A stretch of 64,000 nucleotides of DNA, taken from the NCBI GenBank assembly GCA_900544975.1, contig UQXI01000010.1, positions 1-64,000 of the forward strand. Reading direction: 5' to 3'. Of this stretch, positions 19,033 to 27,232 are shown one piece after another. The notes under the pieces were generated by a model that saw nothing but the letters and a program-made list of their open reading frames with translations, was not told the DNA's origin and searched no databases. A program made the translations under genes and the position numbers. Each line of letters opens with the position of its first letter. Positions within the stretch are counted from its first letter, which is position 1. Source of the DNA: an uncultured Eubacteriales bacterium (lineage in GTDB: Bacteria > Bacillota > Clostridia > Oscillospirales > Oscillospiraceae).

Positions 19033-19047
19033 GCAGTTCAACCTCCA

Positions 19048-19101
19048 ATTCGGGTTAAATATAGTATAATCAAAATCCGAGCAGATGTCAACCCGGATTT
19101 T
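19048..19101 (-). promoter_or_regulatory. Promoter with embedded operator-like repeats of the XRE unit
   Basis: Minus-strand TTGACA (19091-19086), a 17-bp spacer and TATACT (19068-19063). AAAATCCG (19072-19079) and CGGATTTT (19094-19101) form a perfect palindrome across the -35 region, and ATTCGGGTT (19048-19056) with AACCCGGAT (19090-19098) forms a second pair. This is the layout expected of an autorepressed XRE promoter. Confidence 0.75.
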
Positions 19102-19179
19102 GAAACTTTTGTGTGAATTTCGAATTCCATCTGTTGCCATAGGGGAAATACCACATTTGTACTGCAACTTTGGTTAAAG

Positions 19180-19419
19180 TTAACGCAAGTCAAACTCCTC
19201 GCTCAAGAGTTTTACCAGAAATTCCGCCGTTGCTCTATCAAACTGGAACGACTGGCTAATCTTCTCAGGGTTTTCACGATCAATACGTCCATAAGTGTCG
19301 ATCTGTACATACTTCTCGCCATTCATCTCAAAGGTTGTGTAAGTGGTATGTACCTTCTCGTGAACGGTATTACGATATTTCTCAATCTTTTTGATGCTTT
19401 CCAAGCTAATCTGAGCCAT
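19180..19419 (-). CDS. 79-residue protein at the end of the defence operon
   Basis: A small protein beginning MAQISLESIKKIEKYRNTVHEKVH, read as MAQISLESIKKIEKY then RNTVHEKVH, with a central beta-rich part (YVQIDTYGRIDRE) and a helical end (TAEFLVKLLSEEF). It lies 2 bp after the vsr stop, so it is probably the last gene of the operon. Similar small proteins are found beside restriction genes and are sometimes mislabelled methionyl-tRNA formyltransferase; nothing here supports that enzyme. Function unknown. Confidence 0.65.
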   Translation of the reverse strand: MAQISLESIKKIEKYRNTVHEKVHTTYTTFEMNGEKYVQIDTYGRIDRENPEKISQSFQFDRATAEFLVKLLSEEFDLR

Positions 19420-19421
19420 AC

Positions 19422-19850
19422 TTACACCTCTTTATTTTGATTTCCAATTTCAGTTTCCAACTCGGCCAGACGTGTATCCCGAACTTTTTTCTTAAGCTCA
19501 CACTCCCAGACCACTATCACTTTCCAACCTAACGCTTCTAATTCTTGGCAGCTCAATTGATCTCTCTCAACATTTCTGAGGATCTTAGACCGCCAATAAT
19601 CTTGATTAGAAGAAGGCCAAACAAATCTAGGGCAGTCATGCTTATGCCAAAAGCAGCCATTTACAAAAATAACTGTCTGATATTTTGGAAGGACTATGTC
19701 AGGACAGCCCGGCAGCTTCTTCACATTTTTTCTGTATCGAAACCCTTTTGAAAACAGATACTTCCGCACGATCTCTTCTGGTTTTGAGTTAGTGCTTCGA
19801 ATGTGCGACATATTCATGCTGCGGATTTCTTTAGTATGATTGTCAGCCAT
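19422..19850 (-). CDS. vsr: Very short patch repair (Vsr-type) endonuclease
   Basis: A 142-residue protein of normal Vsr length. RSMNMSHIRSTNSKPEEIVR matches the N-terminal signature. LPGCPDIVLPKYQTVIFV carries the catalytic Asp, and NGCFWHKHDC carries the His and Cys residues of the active and zinc sites. Vsr enzymes nick at T:G mismatches formed when 5-methylcytosine deaminates, so this protects the sequence methylated by the adjacent methyltransferase. In MORC-type restriction islands a Vsr-fold protein has also been proposed as a restriction nuclease; both roles stay open. It overlaps the methyltransferase stop by 8 bp. Confidence 0.9.
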   Translation of the reverse strand: MADNHTKEIRSMNMSHIRSTNSKPEEIVRKYLFSKGFRYRKNVKKLPGCPDIVLPKYQTVIFVNGCFWHKHDCPRFVWPSSNQDYWRSKILRNVERDQLSCQELEALGWKVIVVWECELKKKVRDTRLAELETEIGNQNKEV

Positions 19851-21462
19851 TTTCTTTCACAACCGGATTCAAATTTTTGGTCAGGGTCTGCGCAAGCTTT
19901 TTTGCAATAGACTTTGCCATAATCGGAGGAACCGCATTGCCTACCTGTTGATACTGCTTGTCCTTAGAACCGCAGAACACAAAACTGTCCGGGAAAGTTT
20001 GGAGACGAGCGGCCTCTCTGACGCTGATCGCACGATCGAGAGTTGGATGGATCCACATTGACTTACGAACATTAACTACCGTTCCGCTGGGCTCATCGTA
20101 ATTCAAACGAAGATAAATCGTATTCTGTGTGCGCGAGGCATCCGTATAGGTATTTGTTTTTAGGCTTTCATCTAAGGCATGGAAATTCTCACCCTGCTTC
20201 AATGCGCGGAAACGCTTCATGGCAGTCTCTGTAGTCTTTGTGACAATATGGTTTTTTAAGACAGAGGAATTTCTTAGTGCCTGAGCAAGATCACCTAATC
20301 CATCTTTTTCTTCGAGCGTCATTCCAACCTCATCGTCCGCCAAATCATAGACAGGCGTCACATCTTCCAAATCCTCGATCGCGTCACGGACGGAACGATA
20401 CTTTTTCCCAGTAAAACTGCCAATTGGAAGCGTAACTTTAGATGCAATATCTTTTTTGATACCCATAATGACGAAACGCATTCGTTTCTGCGGAGCGCCA
20501 AAATCCGCTGCACATAACACGTCGCTGTCTAAAGTGTAGTTGTTCTCTGATGCTTCGAGAATTTTCTGAATGTAATCAAAAACAGCAAAAGAACGAATAA
20601 TGGCAGCAATGCCATTTGTTTTTGTATAGGAGTCCACTAAGATATCATTTTCATGTATCTCCATTGCCTTGCTGAGCATTCTTTGAATCAAAATTGAAGG
20701 CTCAATACGTGCCTTAATCTCAGAAACATCCAGTTCTCCAGCATAGTAACCTGTGATAGCATCAAAGGCCCTTTTTGCTTCGGTATTCAGATACTCATCA
20801 GAAACCGATTCGTGATATATAGAGGCGATCCGCTCCAGTTTCTTTCTATGCTTTTCCAATGCAGCCTTCATTTTATCTAGATTCTTGGATGCTTTATAGA
20901 TCACATTCAATTCAAGATAATGCTCTTCCGGCCAAAGCGAAGCTGCTGCTTTGGCCTTGTCTTGGACAAGTTCTAACGCACCCTCGAATACAAATTTTTC
21001 ATCCAGTAAATGCAGGACTGTGTCCTTCACCGGAATCTTGCATCGCCTAACAGTCTCTTCATCCTTCTTTTCCATGAAAAACCGATGTACATCAGAACGC
21101 AGCATGCTCACATTTTCCATGACAAACGCTTTGGGCTGTAATTCAAGAATCGCTCTCAAATACTGTTTAACCAGCATGTTGTTCTGGTTAATTGCAGTAT
21201 TTTTTTGTCTGTTGGCATTCGAAAATCCCTGACAAGGAGGCCCGCCGATTACAACATCTATATCGCCGTATCTGCGCTTGATGTCATCATAATCTGCTGC
21301 ACATACATCACCTTGCATCTCAACGTTAGGATGATTCCTCCGATAGGTATCCTGCATGTGCGGAACTTTTTCGAACGCAACCTTAATATCATATTTTTGT
21401 GTCTGCATAAAGCCAAGGCTCAGCCCTCCTGCTCCAGCAAACAGGTCAACAACTGTATACAC
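19843..21462 (-). CDS. dcm: DNA (cytosine-5) methyltransferase
   Basis: A 539-residue C5 methyltransferase with motifs in order: I VDLFAGAGGLSLGF (5-18), IV GGPPCQGFS with catalytic Cys (about 79), VI FVMENV, VIII GAPQKRMRFV, and X QVGNAVPPIMAKS near the C-terminus. Between motifs VI and VIII there is an extra helical insert of roughly 180 residues, longer than in small Dcm enzymes. The target-recognition region lies about 390-460, but the specificity cannot be read from sequence. It is followed by vsr and preceded by the AIPR gene in one operon. Expected role: marks self DNA for the linked restriction apparatus. Confidence 0.93.
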   Translation of the reverse strand: MYTVVDLFAGAGGLSLGFMQTQKYDIKVAFEKVPHMQDTYRRNHPNVEMQGDVCAADYDDIKRRYGDIDVVIGGPPCQGFSNANRQKNTAINQNNMLVKQYLRAILELQPKAFVMENVSMLRSDVHRFFMEKKDEETVRRCKIPVKDTVLHLLDEKFVFEGALELVQDKAKAAASLWPEEHYLELNVIYKASKNLDKMKAALEKHRKKLERIASIYHESVSDEYLNTEAKRAFDAITGYYAGELDVSEIKARIEPSILIQRMLSKAMEIHENDILVDSYTKTNGIAAIIRSFAVFDYIQKILEASENNYTLDSDVLCAADFGAPQKRMRFVIMGIKKDIASKVTLPIGSFTGKKYRSVRDAIEDLEDVTPVYDLADDEVGMTLEEKDGLGDLAQALRNSSVLKNHIVTKTTETAMKRFRALKQGENFHALDESLKTNTYTDASRTQNTIYLRLNYDEPSGTVVNVRKSMWIHPTLDRAISVREAARLQTFPDSFVFCGSKDKQYQQVGNAVPPIMAKSIAKKLAQTLTKNLNPVVKENG

Positions 21463-21484
21463 TTTTCATTCCTCTTTCTGCCTG

Positions 21485-23560
21485 TTAAAACTTGAAGCCT
21501 TCGGACATAGCCCGATCAAGTAATGCAAGTAATTTTTGGCTCTGGTAACCGCTTGGCATTTTGCTTGGTATCTGACATGCATATTTCAACGCAGTATTTT
21601 CGTCGGGAGATACCATTCTTCGCTGCATCGCAAACGAAGATAGCTTTTTCCACTGCGCAGCAGTGTACTCAAGAACCTTTACCTGTGCATCCACCTCAGA
21701 GAGCATTTTCTGATCCTTCTTGGCAGCATTTTCCGCCGCGTTAGCTTCGGCTTTTCCAATCAGCACATTTTCGAAAGCCGCAGGAAGCGTAATTTCAATC
21801 TCTTGTACACTCTTCCAACAACCATCACGTTTACACCACTGTGTAACGTTGATGGTCGGTCTATTCGGATCCGTGATTTTGTAGAAGACCTGTTCAGCTA
21901 TCTGCTCCAAAACTTTTGTCACGATCTCAGGAACGCTCTGACGCAGCCAAATACTCTGAAGATCTAACTCCATGTTCTTAAACTGCTCTCGAATCAGCTG
22001 ATGGAGTAAAGCCAAAGAGTATGTAACGATATTTGCGCGGTAACCTTGTTCGTACCAATCCTGCTTCGGAATCAAGCCTTCCAAATGCTTAAACAGGATA
22101 ACCAGAGCTACCGTTTCGGTAAAATATCGTTCGCTGAACTGCGCATCGTTGGTTGTCCAAGCCTCATCAATCAGCTCTGCAAACTTCATGAAGTTCGTCT
22201 GAGCGCCCTTACTGACTGTATGCGGCATCTCGTTCCAAGTGTTGCGGACCTTAGCAAGATCTGTTTTCGTAATGACCTTGCTCTTAGGATTCTGCAGCAG
22301 GAACTGCCTCTTCTTTGCCGGCGTTAGACGCATCTGTGCCTGCAGAAACTGTCCCTTGGCACGCTCATAAAACCATTTCGTCTCATACTGAGCGCCAGCT
22401 TCCGCAGGAGCAAAAATTCTGCGGGAATGCTGTTCCATGCGGATATGGAAGGGATGAGTAGAGAAGAAGTCCGCATCTGTAACCTTATTCTGACTATTAG
22501 ACGATCGAGAGATATTTCGTATCAACTCGGTCGAACGATCCATGTTGCTTTCATCGATCTCGGTCAGCTTCATCTGAACATAAATCCCCTGCAGATCAGC
22601 CTTATCCTTATGGCGGGTATTAGAAAGTGAGGCGGTTGTTTGTCCGCCATTGATAATCTGGAAATCTTTTGCGCTTACAATGTGCGTTCCGCTCGGTGTA
22701 TGCTCAAGCTGTACATCCATTGCAGTAGCAGACACACCGTTGTTATATGCAAAGAACATTGAGGAACATTTCAGAATGGTTTCTCTAATCTTTTTATTTA
22801 CGGCGACTTTAGTAGAAAGGAAGGATCGAACGTTTCCTTCTAGCAGCTGACTGCCGTATTTATCATAGATATCAGCCAAAACCCTGCCGGGAATAATACA
22901 GAGATAACTGTTATACTCAGCAGTTGCCGCACTGCTGGCCTCCAAACAAGGAATCCCCTCCGGAATATACTCTCTGAAATCAATTTCAATGTTCTGACGG
23001 CCCAGATCAGAGCAGCACACACGGAATACACGATCAATATCCCAAATCTGGCACTCTGCTGGAATACCACCAATATCCAGATTGCTAAGAGTTTTAAGTG
23101 TATCGCTGACATCTGCATCTGTGAAAACCAGAAGCCGGTATTTCCGAATCCTCTCTATTTCCAGCCGCAGCAGATCGATCAGATCTGCGCAAGGCGTACT
23201 CATTTCAATTTCCTTATACAGCTTAGTGTTCAGAGCCTGATCAACAAACGTTACCAAGCGCTGAAAATTGGTTGAGGACGCACCTTTACCCATTGTGCGC
23301 TCTTCTGCACCATCATAATCTGCAATAATCAGGTTCATCGTGTAGTCAAACTCATCGAGAACATACCCGTCTACACGAAAAATCTTTCTTGTGGATGTCG
23401 TACTGGTATAGAAAGAGGGGATAAAGTCAGGTAATACCTCTGCCTCAATGAGATGCTGCGCCATTGAATCGACAAAGGCTGCGCAGGAACCCTCACCAGT
23501 AGCAGCAGCCTCTGCCTTTACATTTTCAAGAAAGTCTTTTCTGAATTCCTGCGCATCCAT
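21485..23560 (-). CDS. AIPR-family (abortive phage infection) protein
   Basis: A 691-residue protein with the AIPR hallmark DFQIINGGQTTASLSN in mid-protein (about residues 295-310) and the preceding FAYNNGVSATA block; further conserved stretches include FYERAKGQF and PKSKVITKTDLAK. The family was named for phage-resistance genes and is common in restriction islands; its molecular activity is not established. It starts 1 bp from the PD-(D/E)XK stop and ends 22 bp before the methyltransferase, so it is in the same operon. The N-terminal half has acidic runs (DVSDTLKTLSNLDIGG) with no recognised fold. Confidence 0.85.
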   Translation of the reverse strand: MDAQEFRKDFLENVKAEAAATGEGSCAAFVDSMAQHLIEAEVLPDFIPSFYTSTTSTRKIFRVDGYVLDEFDYTMNLIIADYDGAEERTMGKGASSTNFQRLVTFVDQALNTKLYKEIEMSTPCADLIDLLRLEIERIRKYRLLVFTDADVSDTLKTLSNLDIGGIPAECQIWDIDRVFRVCCSDLGRQNIEIDFREYIPEGIPCLEASSAATAEYNSYLCIIPGRVLADIYDKYGSQLLEGNVRSFLSTKVAVNKKIRETILKCSSMFFAYNNGVSATAMDVQLEHTPSGTHIVSAKDFQIINGGQTTASLSNTRHKDKADLQGIYVQMKLTEIDESNMDRSTELIRNISRSSNSQNKVTDADFFSTHPFHIRMEQHSRRIFAPAEAGAQYETKWFYERAKGQFLQAQMRLTPAKKRQFLLQNPKSKVITKTDLAKVRNTWNEMPHTVSKGAQTNFMKFAELIDEAWTTNDAQFSERYFTETVALVILFKHLEGLIPKQDWYEQGYRANIVTYSLALLHQLIREQFKNMELDLQSIWLRQSVPEIVTKVLEQIAEQVFYKITDPNRPTINVTQWCKRDGCWKSVQEIEITLPAAFENVLIGKAEANAAENAAKKDQKMLSEVDAQVKVLEYTAAQWKKLSSFAMQRRMVSPDENTALKYACQIPSKMPSGYQSQKLLALLDRAMSEGFKF

Positions 23561-23561
23561 G

Positions 23562-24503
23562 TTAATCCTCCATTCGCCAACCTTCGATGCCGGCTAAGCT
23601 AATCGAATATTGTGTCTCAATGATCTGCGGCGCTACATTATCGGCTGTAAGTCTCGGGAAATCCGCATTCACGCGAAAACGCATTTTCCCAGAGCAAACA
23701 TATTCCTGCTCCCTATATTCAGGAAGGTCGATAAATCCGTAGCGCATAAGTTTGCTTTCCAGAAGAGAAAGCGCATCCGCATCTTCACGTACTCGTTCAA
23801 GAGTACGATCGACTTGCTCGCCAAGCGATACTGCACCGTTTCGTTCTGGTGCACACTTGTCAATAAGCATTACAACCAGTTCTCCGGGATCACTGTTTGC
23901 AAGTTGTTCCAAAGAAGAGATTTTCACAGAAGATGCCGATACACCTACAGATTTCACCTCGTGCCAGCCATCTGCGTAGACAAAGTCCTGATCCGCGCCA
24001 TCCGGACCAACCCAGCCTTGAACTGCAGCAAAAATCGGATATCCTCCGTCAATCACTTCACACAGATAGGTCAGTTCACCCATCAATCCTTTCCGATTGC
24101 TCTCATCCATCAAGCTTCTTCTTTGATGCTCAAGAAGCTTATTCCACTGCTTAAACCGCTTTACAGTCAAGTTCAGCGCAGCATCTTCATTTTCAGCAGC
24201 CTGAGAATAGGTGATCAGGTCTGCGCACAGCAGTTCAAAAACACTATCCTGCTCAATGCGCATAAGCACAAAGGAGATCGCCCATCGTCCATCTACGCGG
24301 CGGCCCTTTGTTACGACAATTGATTTAGAAGACGGAAGCAGTTCAGGCTCCTTATCAGATACGATGACTAAAGCTTTTTGGTCGATCTCCTTGTAGCCAA
24401 CGTGCCATTCGAGGGCGTGCTTGACTTCTACTTGTATGTATCCGCCATCATAGTAGCTGATCGACTTCCATTTTCTGTGAAGATATTCAGCAATAATTTT
24501 CAT
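23562..24503 (-). CDS. PD-(D/E)XK motif protein, putative restriction nuclease
   Basis: A 313-residue protein. A nuclease core lies at about 135-205: GLMGELTYL supplies the helix Glu, PDGADQDFVYADG the Asp, and WHEVKSV the E-x-K. This is the PD-(D/E)XK protein regularly found with Z1 and MORC-like ATPases. Its stop is 1 bp from the AIPR start, and its own start overlaps the Z1 stop by 4 bp. The catalytic set looks intact, so it is a good candidate for the DNA-cutting subunit; that assignment is inference. Confidence 0.83.
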   Translation of the reverse strand: MKIIAEYLHRKWKSISYYDGGYIQVEVKHALEWHVGYKEIDQKALVIVSDKEPELLPSSKSIVVTKGRRVDGRWAISFVLMRIEQDSVFELLCADLITYSQAAENEDAALNLTVKRFKQWNKLLEHQRRSLMDESNRKGLMGELTYLCEVIDGGYPIFAAVQGWVGPDGADQDFVYADGWHEVKSVGVSASSVKISSLEQLANSDPGELVVMLIDKCAPERNGAVSLGEQVDRTLERVREDADALSLLESKLMRYGFIDLPEYREQEYVCSGKMRFRVNADFPRLTADNVAPQIIETQYSISLAGIEGWRMED

Positions 24504-27232
24504 TCGTCATCTTCCTCATCAGGATCCATCCAGTTTTTGAGTTCGACCATGTTCACCATGTAGTTTGCAGTGCGAACGCCGGTACCGGTATCAGGAAATC
24601 CAACGCCAAGAGCAAACAAGTACGCTGGAACATCTTTGTTGGTTGATTCCTTTTCGTCCAATCTGGTTTCAACCACATGTAGCATCAGCAGAGGGCTGCG
24701 TTCACGAATCAAATAAGCACTGTCAGACATATGCTTGTCCCCATTCTGCTCTCTGAAATGCTTCTTGGCAAGCTCGATCTGCTCTGCAGTAAGTCCAACT
24801 TTCGTGCAGCCGCCAGAACCAACTTTAACCTTTGTTCCGCTGATTCTGATCATCTTGTCATCAGCAATCACCGCACGGCGCTCAGTTGCCTTAATAGGAA
24901 GAATTTCACTTCCAAATTTGAGACCCGGTTCATACTCAGATCCTTCGCCATCAGTGATAAGAGCGACATCCCAAGTCTCATCGCCCATTTTTTCGTCAAC
25001 ATACTCAGCCAACGCTCTGCCCTGAAATGCCAGATGCCAAGGATGCGTTTCGAAGCTAAGGAGCAGCTGGACAATCAGTTCTTTGGGAACGCCGCGCCAG
25101 TAGTACGGCTTTTCGGACAAATCACGATCTCCCGCAGCTGCCAAGTGATCAACAAACTCTTTGAAGGCAGCCTCGTTGGATTTCAGAATTTCCAGATTCG
25201 CCTTAAGTCTTGGCGTTTCCAGCAGTTTTCCAGAAACAGTTACTGGACGGCTTACCTGTGTTGCGGATCTCATTTTGTTCCGAGCCGTTGCTATCAAAGA
25301 GTTGGGGTCCTGACGCACCTTCAAGCCAAACTCCAGAGGTGTCTGGTTTGCCAGTTTCATCTTCGCAATCTCGTCCTTCAATTCATTGGCCGCTCTCGTA
25401 ATATAGCCATACCAGTCGATTGCTTCTTCTGCCATCCAAATCTGGAACAGATCATCATAATTCGGACGGTAGCCAAACCAGCGTCCCATCTGAAGCAGTG
25501 TATCATACATTTGAGACTTGCGATAGAAATAGCTGACTGCCAACCCTTCCAGCGTCAAACCTCTGGACAGGCTGTTTCCGCCAACAGCAATTACCCGCAG
25601 GCCATCATCTTTGTGATTGAAATAATCCAAACTTGTTGCACCGGTTTTCTGGTTGACCGCACGCACAGCGATAGGTGCAATTGCACGATTCAGATAATTG
25701 CGGCAAATATCATCCCAGTTTGTTCCGCTTGTCTCATCCAAACGATGCTTAATCCACACCTTATGCAGATAACGCAAGGCAGAGATTTTCTCTCGTTCTT
25801 CGTCAGACAGAGCAGCATAGTTCTGCACGTCAGATTTAGTCTGAACAAGCCATTCATTCACAGCCTCTGCAATGCGGTTCTGCACATCCGTGAATCGGCT
25901 GACATGGATCATCATAGAGCGATGCTCTGTGTAGTCACCGCGCAGATCACGAATCGCATTAAACAGCAGGAAGTACGCCATAGCCTCATACATGCTGGGC
26001 GGCAGCGCATCCACTTCCAGCGTCTTCTTATGGGTAAACGGGAAGAACAAATCCATCTCTTCACGCCGCAGCGGAATGAGAACGTCAGCGAATGCGGGGG
26101 TCTCACCAAAAATCTTGTCTGCACCAATATAATTGGTTGGGGGTGCCAAAGAATAAATAAAGTCTCTGGGGAACAGATCGTCGCCAATCATTTCATCTTC
26201 CGTCTCAGGGTTAATGAAAATATTGGCAAACGGCGTTGCAGTGATGCCCAAATAAGACGCCTGATAAAATTCGTGCAAAAGCTGACGAATACAAGTATTG
26301 ATTGCTGCAGGGTTGTCGTCTTCATTCTTCGTATTGACGGATGCGTTATCGGCCTCGTCGTCAATCAGAAGCATTGGCAGCATGATTTTCCCAGTGGCAT
26401 CGTCACGGCTCTTGGCAAGCCATTTAATCAGATTGTTCAGGATTCTCTTGTTCTTTTTTACGACCAGAACAACAGGGTCAGAAACACTCTGAAGGTTCAA
26501 ATCATTGCTCTTCAGAACATTGATATCAAAATCTTTAGAAACAGATGTAAAGGCAGCGATACGTTTCTGTACACCATATCTGCCTACACCAACCGGCAGG
26601 TTTTTGATTTCCTGTTCCGCTTTCGGATCCAGATAATATTCACTCTTTCGGCCAGAGAACTCAGCATCTAAACGAGACTGGGTCTGCTGACGCAGATTTT
26701 CCATCATGCCGGCCAGAACGATAATAATCCTATATCCGGTATCAGCAGCTTTGTTGCTGATTGCAGTATAGTTGGCGGTTTTGCCAGACTGCACATCGCC
26801 TAAAACCAGACCACGACGCTGAAAAGGTTCACTGCTTTTCGGATCGCCAAGCAAATCGACAATCTCATCAGAGACCTTGTCCAGCGTTGCAGTAACTCTG
26901 GGATTCCAGTGCTTGATTTCTTCTAGGTATTTTTTATAGCGGTTCCAGAAAAAGAAATCCAAATCAGCTCTTCTGGAGGGAAGCCAGGACTTGTGAGACG
27001 TGTTTCGATCATTGATAAACACACCAACATCCATCTGTATAACAATCGCGGCACGGAGTCTAACGAGAACATCAGCAAATTCCTCGTCCGTTACAGGAAA
27101 CATACCCATGCTCATTCGCATGGTTTGTGCAAGCGCAAGAAATTCTTCTTCTGTCGGCGGAACTTCTTTATACTGTGTGCTGACTGCCGCTGAAATTATA
27201 TTTTCCAGCATCGCAATATTAGGATTTGACAT
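24500..27232 (-). CDS. Z1-domain superfamily II helicase-like ATPase
   Basis: A 910-residue protein. Walker A is GDVQSGKTANY (about residues 145-155), Walker B is LLIDDEADNAS (about 290), motif III is GITATPFANIF, and the C-terminal RecA-like lobe carries GGNSLSRGLTLEG and LLQMGRWFGYR, the arginine-finger region typical of Z1 proteins. The Z1 domain is known from restriction islands with MORC/MutL-type ATPases, where it is taken to remodel or translocate DNA. It shares its first base region with the ATPase stop (1-bp overlap), so the two are coupled. A hydrophilic C-terminal 200 residues follow the helicase core. Confidence 0.9.
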   Translation of the reverse strand: MSNPNIAMLENIISAAVSTQYKEVPPTEEEFLALAQTMRMSMGMFPVTDEEFADVLVRLRAAIVIQMDVGVFINDRNTSHKSWLPSRRADLDFFFWNRYKKYLEEIKHWNPRVTATLDKVSDEIVDLLGDPKSSEPFQRRGLVLGDVQSGKTANYTAISNKAADTGYRIIIVLAGMMENLRQQTQSRLDAEFSGRKSEYYLDPKAEQEIKNLPVGVGRYGVQKRIAAFTSVSKDFDINVLKSNDLNLQSVSDPVVLVVKKNKRILNNLIKWLAKSRDDATGKIMLPMLLIDDEADNASVNTKNEDDNPAAINTCIRQLLHEFYQASYLGITATPFANIFINPETEDEMIGDDLFPRDFIYSLAPPTNYIGADKIFGETPAFADVLIPLRREEMDLFFPFTHKKTLEVDALPPSMYEAMAYFLLFNAIRDLRGDYTEHRSMMIHVSRFTDVQNRIAEAVNEWLVQTKSDVQNYAALSDEEREKISALRYLHKVWIKHRLDETSGTNWDDICRNYLNRAIAPIAVRAVNQKTGATSLDYFNHKDDGLRVIAVGGNSLSRGLTLEGLAVSYFYRKSQMYDTLLQMGRWFGYRPNYDDLFQIWMAEEAIDWYGYITRAANELKDEIAKMKLANQTPLEFGLKVRQDPNSLIATARNKMRSATQVSRPVTVSGKLLETPRLKANLEILKSNEAAFKEFVDHLAAAGDRDLSEKPYYWRGVPKELIVQLLLSFETHPWHLAFQGRALAEYVDEKMGDETWDVALITDGEGSEYEPGLKFGSEILPIKATERRAVIADDKMIRISGTKVKVGSGGCTKVGLTAEQIELAKKHFREQNGDKHMSDSAYLIRERSPLLMLHVVETRLDEKESTNKDVPAYLFALGVGFPDTGTGVRTANYMVNMVELKNWMDPDEEDDE

